Part shown: positions 5,643-8,310 of the stretch, piece after piece | Position numbering within the stretch: the first letter of the stretch is position 1 | Layout of the letters: each line of letters opens with the position of its first letter | Assembly (NCBI GenBank): GCA_031269135.1 | Contig: JAISZP010000094.1 | Location: 1-8,310 of the forward strand | DNA: 8,310 nucleotides | Direction: 5' to 3' | From: Deltaproteobacteria bacterium | GTDB lineage: Bacteria; Desulfobacterota; Desulfarculia; Adiutricales; Adiutricaceae | Position numbers and translations under genes: made by a program | The notes under the pieces: model-generated | What the model saw: the letters and a program-made list of their open reading frames with translations, nothing else | What the model was told of the DNA's origin: nothing | The model's database searches: none

Positions 5643-7453
5643 CGTAAATCCCCACGATTTTTAAGGTGTATCCATTTAAGTCGTAATTCTGGGTATTTGA
5701 TCCCAAGGGCATTAAAGATGCATCTTTGATCTCGCGACAAGGAAGGATATACATATCTATATTTACCGGCAAATTTGACTCTATAAATAGCTTTCACCTT
5801 ATTAAAAACTTGGCTACGGGTAAGTTTCATACATTCTGGAGAATTATTCAATGCAACCCTAATCTCTCTCATATATATCTCGGCAATTAATTGTATAAAT
5901 AATCTTGCCTCCATACGACTATCGGTATGTACTCTTATCCTTTTCATGTCTAAATCATTTTTCATTTCATCAAAATCTTTTTCAATATAGTCTCTTGTTG
6001 AATACTCTTTTAAAGCCATTTCGGCTGAGTCAATAGTTTTATCATTAGATAAAAAGCAAATATGACCAGAATGTGTATCCTGATAATTAAGTATATAATC
6101 CATATTGTATTCTATTGTACGTCCCCTTTGATATTTTTTTCTAGTTACTATGAAGAAGTTTTTGAATTCTTTGCTGGGTTCAGATGTATCATCATCCATC
6201 AGCCGTTTATGTTCTTTACCTAGCTCCTTCATGAACCTGTCCCTGTGTTTTCCAACCAGGTCCTGGCAAAAAAGCACATGAAGGGTACAACTATACTGAG
6301 CCAACACCTCAACATCATCATCCGAATTGATATATGGACTCTTCTGGGGGATGACGATTGTCTTTTCTGTCCGTTTTCCACGTTTCGAAGTCTTGGCCAA
6401 ACAAACCCAGCGGCATGGAGTGCTATTAATGTAGTAAGTTCTGTTTCCCACTTCATACATTGACTCAGGCATAAAACGTTCTTTACGACCTAAGCTTATG
6501 ATGTCTTTGATCCAATTAGAGCTAATTTTCATTGCTTGCAAGAATGTATGCTTTTGTTTGAGCATGAATGTGATGTTTTCGTCTGAAGAAAAACCTCTAT
6601 CCATCATCAAGCAATTGGGTTTATAGTCAAGTTTCTCTAAAAACTGGAGGGTATTCATCAGCGTTTTAACATCACTAATGCTTCCATCAAGAGTCCATGC
6701 GAATAAAGGCATTCCTGTATTTCTTGAGCACAATAAAGCGTAGTTGACTTGAGGCAATTTGTCATTGTCCCTGTTATGTCCCCAGGCAGCCAAGTTAGAA
6801 TGCTTTCCGTAATACGAAATAGATGTTAAATCATATAATATTTTATCATTTGAGTTTTTATATGATGCCAACCATTGTTTATAGAAATGCATAATATCGT
6901 CATACGACATTGAATCAAGCAGCCTTGTGATGTCTTGGCTACTAATTGGACCACCATGAGGGTTTTCGAAGTGTTCCAACCAAGAATCGCTATTGACTAA
7001 CGCATCGCCTTCAGAGGCAAGAAACCAGGCAAGAGATTGTATTAAGGAACTTATCTGTTCACCGAATGATTTGTCAAGTAAATCATCAAGACTGTACTTC
7101 TTGGTTATTGAACCGAAAACTAGCTGTGGGCCAATAAAATCTGCAAGAGCAGTATACATACCAGTTTGTTCTTTACGGTTTTGACAATTAGTGAGAATAT
7201 CTTTACCATATTTCTTAACAACGGTATTTAGAATCAGATTACTTTTTTCATCTAATGAGGAAGGATCTGTATTATATCTAGAAATAATCTTATAAAAATA
7301 ATTATTAGGTTTGAAGGCAAGAGGATTTCCATCCAAAGTACCAACAGATATACTAGGTTTTTTATATTTCTTGTTGACAGGATCCCACAAACATTCGCAG
7401 GCGCAGCAATAAATTTTTCCAGCTTGAATTTTTCCGTTTTCGACTATGTGCAT
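5636..7453 (-). CDS. IS1634-like DDE transposase
   Basis: This 605-residue transposase catalyses cut-and-paste movement of its element through an RNase H-fold active site. The three acidic residues are visible: Asp208 in LYDLTSISYYG, Asp285 in MMDRGFS, and Glu491 in YIEKDFDEMKNDL. The family's tail motif follows (KRIRVHTDSRMEARLFIQLI, about 504-523). A large insertion, about 340-470, lies between the second Asp and the Glu, as usual for this IS4-like group. The N-terminus is unusually cysteine-rich (YCCACEC, 15-21). Length is normal and no frame break is seen. The start at 7453 is supported by AGGAGGA (7461-7467 on the minus strand) at 7-base spacing. The odd feature is the 3' end: the terminal repeat encodes GDL plus part of Arg604, and the last codon (Ser) and the TAA stop (5636-5638) come from the duplicated host target, outside the element. 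Confidence 0.94.
   Translation of the reverse strand: MHIVENGKIQAGKIYCCACECLWDPVNKKYKKPSISVGTLDGNPLAFKPNNYFYKIISRYNTDPSSLDEKSNLILNTVVKKYGKDILTNCQNRKEQTGMYTALADFIGPQLVFGSITKKYSLDDLLDKSFGEQISSLIQSLAWFLASEGDALVNSDSWLEHFENPHGGPISSQDITRLLDSMSYDDIMHFYKQWLASYKNSNDKILYDLTSISYYGKHSNLAAWGHNRDNDKLPQVNYALLCSRNTGMPLFAWTLDGSISDVKTLMNTLQFLEKLDYKPNCLMMDRGFSSDENITFMLKQKHTFLQAMKISSNWIKDIISLGRKERFMPESMYEVGNRTYYINSTPCRWVCLAKTSKRGKRTEKTIVIPQKSPYINSDDDVEVLAQYSCTLHVLFCQDLVGKHRDRFMKELGKEHKRLMDDDTSEPSKEFKNFFIVTRKKYQRGRTIEYNMDYILNYQDTHSGHICFLSNDKTIDSAEMALKEYSTRDYIEKDFDEMKNDLDMKRIRVHTDSRMEARLFIQLIAEIYMREIRVALNNSPECMKLTRSQVFNKVKAIYRVKFAGKYRYVYPSLSRDQRCIFNALGIKYPELRLKWIHLKNRGDLRS
5643..5653 (+). repeat. Left terminal inverted repeat
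   Basis: CGTAAATCCCC, the exact reverse complement of 7657-7667. Read on the minus strand it is also the 3' end of the transposase coding frame (codons for Gly-Asp-Leu-Arg). Confidence 0.92.
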
Positions 7454-7480
7454 ATTAAATTCCTCCTGAAAAATCCTTTA

Positions 7481-7512
7481 TGCACCTTAAATTTTAAGAT
7501 TTTAAGGTGTAT
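7481..7512 (-). promoter_or_regulatory. Leader hairpin upstream of the transposase
   Basis: CACCTTAAA (7483-7491) and TTTAAGGTG (7501-7509) are perfect 9-bp complements with a 9-base AT loop. The stem falls between the promoter and the ribosome binding site of the transposase. The right-hand arm with flanks (GATTTTAAGGTGTAT, 7498-7512) is also a near-exact direct copy of 5656-5671 at the left end of the element, so it may double as a transposase-binding sequence. Confidence 0.55.
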
Positions 7513-7545
7513 AGTTTGGTAGGCGCTCCGCTTCGTGCCAAAACC

Positions 7546-7574
7546 AAGATAGCTCAATTTATGGATCTTGTCAA
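7546..7574 (-). promoter_or_regulatory. Transposase promoter
   Basis: On the minus strand, a perfect TTGACA (-35, 7569-7574) and TATCTT (-10, 7546-7551) are separated by 17 bases. The predicted start is near 7539, giving a leader of about 85 bases before the transposase ATG. The promoter lies inside the element, about 85 bases from its right end. Confidence 0.75.
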
Positions 7575-7656
7575 GAGAAAAAGTTGCTTTACAAAAAAAA
7601 AATTACATTTTTAACTAAAATTCTCTGAAGCCATGTTTACACCGTAAGGAAATTTG

Positions 7657-7667
7657 GGGGATTTACG
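7657..7667 (-). repeat. Right terminal inverted repeat
   Basis: GGGGATTTACG, the exact reverse complement of the left end, directly followed by the second TTACGAC copy. Confidence 0.92.
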
Positions 7668-7674
7668 TTACGAC
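7668..7674. repeat. Target site duplication, right copy (TTACGAC)
   Basis: Exact second copy of the 7-bp target sequence. Its ACGAC is also the left arm of the small inverted repeat ACGACT-TG-AGTCGT (7670-7683), so the element inserted into or beside a short palindrome. Confidence 0.9.
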
Positions 7675-7678
7675 TTGA

Positions 7679-7716
7679 GTCGTCTAACTCCGCACATGTC
7701 GCCTGACTCCGCACAT
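7679..7716 (+). repeat. 19-bp imperfect tandem repeat (two copies)
   Basis: GTCGTCTAACTCCGCACAT (7679-7697) is followed directly by GTCGCCTGACTCCGCACAT (7698-7716), 17 of 19 identical, with the last 11 bases (ACTCCGCACAT) exact. The period is near two helical turns. Only two copies are seen and there is no spacer, so it is not a CRISPR array. It may be a protein-binding array or a small minisatellite. Confidence 0.7.
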
Positions 7717-7767
7717 AGCGGCAATAGACTTGCAGGACGCCTTCCATTGTCATGTCATTAATTCTAA

Positions 7768-7806
7768 AAAGCCGCTGACGAACATTTTTTGTTTGTCAGC
7801 GGCTTT
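7768..7806 (-). terminator. Strong hairpin terminator, best on the minus strand, possibly bidirectional
   Basis: The arms 7768-7784 and 7790-7806 pair over 17 positions, including one G-U, around a T5 loop, with a GC-rich core GCCGCTGAC. On the minus strand the stem is followed by a T-run (GGCTTTTTAG); on the plus strand by TTTATAA. It lies about 50 bases after the stop of the minus-strand reading frame at 7859, and so may be that gene's terminator. Confidence 0.85.
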
Positions 7807-7858
7807 ATAATCAGTATCACATCTTGGCGGGCGAGGTGGCCGAGAAAGCGCCGCCGAT

Positions 7859-8276
7859 TTACAACCTCAGAAAAAGGTATTCGTAAGCGGTCGTTTCAAA
7901 TGCCGGATTACGGCTTAAATAGGAGGATTCCGGGACTATTTCTTCGCTGACTTGTAAACTTCGGCTAGTGATTTGTTGGAGGCGCCAAAGGGTCCTGAGA
8001 GAGAGGCGCTCATAGGCTCTCCAAAAGGCTTTCGGCGCCGCCGAAGGGTTTTTTATGGACTCGACCGAGTCGACAGCGTGAGGCAAGAGTCTCAAGGCCG
8101 CCAAGGTCACTATCGGATGCCTCGATGCCTCGGAAATGTCTTAGCCGAGTAATAGGCTTATCAAGCATCTTCCGCCAAGCAATAATCCGCAAAGAGTCTG
8201 CCAAGGAATTTTTCCCTCGATCGCGGGGCAGAAAATGGGCTGATGTACGGTTTAAAAATGGTGTATGAGAAAAGTT
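7859..8276 (-). pseudogene. Unrecognised, probably decayed minus-strand coding region
   Basis: Two overlapping minus-strand frames are open here. One ends at TAA 7859-7861 and runs back to 8251 with a single internal stop (TAA 8141-8143). It reads HPIVTLAALRLLPHAVDSVE and, nearer its end, KAFWRAYERLSLRTLWRLQQ. The other, 8010-8276, contains SLADSLRIIAWRKMLDKPIT. Neither has a convincing start with a ribosome binding site. A single gene broken by a nonsense or frameshift change is plausible, and the strong minus-strand terminator at 7768-7806 would be its natural end. I recognise no family. The alternative is that both frames are chance openings in a non-coding region. Confidence 0.3.
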
Positions 8277-8310
8277 TCAGTTAACCGGTTTTTTCAACTA
8301 AATATTTGAT

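Larger units (their letters stand above)
5643..7667 (-). mobile_element. Complete IS1634-like (IS4 superfamily) insertion sequence, 2025 bp
   Basis: The element is bounded by an 11-bp perfect terminal inverted repeat (CGTAAATCCCC at 5643-5653, GGGGATTTACG at 7657-7667) and by a 7-bp perfect direct duplication (TTACGAC) immediately outside both ends. Inside the perfect part, both ends share a second inverted GGTGTA motif (5665-5670 and, inverted, 7638-7643), so the functional end is probably about 28-30 bp and imperfect. One gene, a DDE transposase, fills nearly all of it on the minus strand, with its own promoter and leader at the right end. The element is AT-rich compared with the backbone. 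The intact ORF, ends and duplication suggest a fairly recent insertion. Family name is from transposase motifs; no named member is claimed. Confidence 0.93.

Noticed and set aside
6245..6463. Plus-strand frame within the transposase gene
   Set aside because: It is fully inside the confident minus-strand transposase, with no independent evidence.
7593..7602. A10 homopolymer inside the insertion sequence as a terminator tail
   Set aside because: No stable GC stem lies beside it on either strand; it is more likely simple AT-rich sequence upstream of the transposase -35 box.

Overview
The window looks like a Gram-negative bacterial chromosome. Its housekeeping backbone is moderately GC-rich, and an AT-rich accessory patch interrupts it. 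The membrane-anchored FtsK and the short MetE-like protein would fit Deltaproteobacteria/Desulfobacterota, but that placement is an impression from protein style, not something the sequence proves.

Layout. (1) Positions 1-852 hold the 3' part of an AAA-ATPase-like gene (winged helix plus C-terminal nuclease-like domain). It is broken by an exact 17-bp tandem duplication, and two of its presumed nuclease residues are also replaced. (2) Positions 853-1254 are non-coding; the second half looks like the leader of the next gene, with a palindrome, a GC-rich hairpin and a 6-codon upstream ORF with a good ribosome binding site. (3) Positions 1255-2307 encode a complete 350-aa MetE/UROD-superfamily protein, resembling the C-terminal catalytic half of cobalamin-independent methionine synthase. 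(4) Positions 2308-2468 include a 25-codon ORF whose stop overlaps the start of the next gene. (5) Positions 2469-4697 encode a complete 742-aa FtsK DNA translocase, closed by a clear intrinsic terminator. (6) Positions 4731-5094 are a gene-free, increasingly AT-rich stretch with a self-overlapping inverted repeat, leading to a small secreted protein at 5095-5406. (7) Positions 5643-7667 are a complete 2025-bp insertion sequence of IS1634/IS4-superfamily type on the minus strand. Its 11-bp perfect terminal inverted repeats are flanked by a perfect 7-bp target duplication (TTACGAC). (8) To the right lie a 19-bp imperfect tandem repeat, a strong 17-bp-stem terminator, and a probably decayed minus-strand coding region.

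How they fit together. The MetE-like gene and ftsK are housekeeping genes with independent signals. Everything right of the ftsK terminator looks accessory. The insertion sequence carries its own promoter, leader hairpin, strong ribosome binding site and DDE transposase, so it looks recent and potentially active. Its transposase frame runs off the end of the element, and the stop codon is supplied by the duplicated target. I see no defence system, CRISPR array, RNA gene or biosynthetic cluster. The strongest unusual signals are the TSD-borne stop codon, the reversible-looking 17-bp duplication, and the structured leaders.
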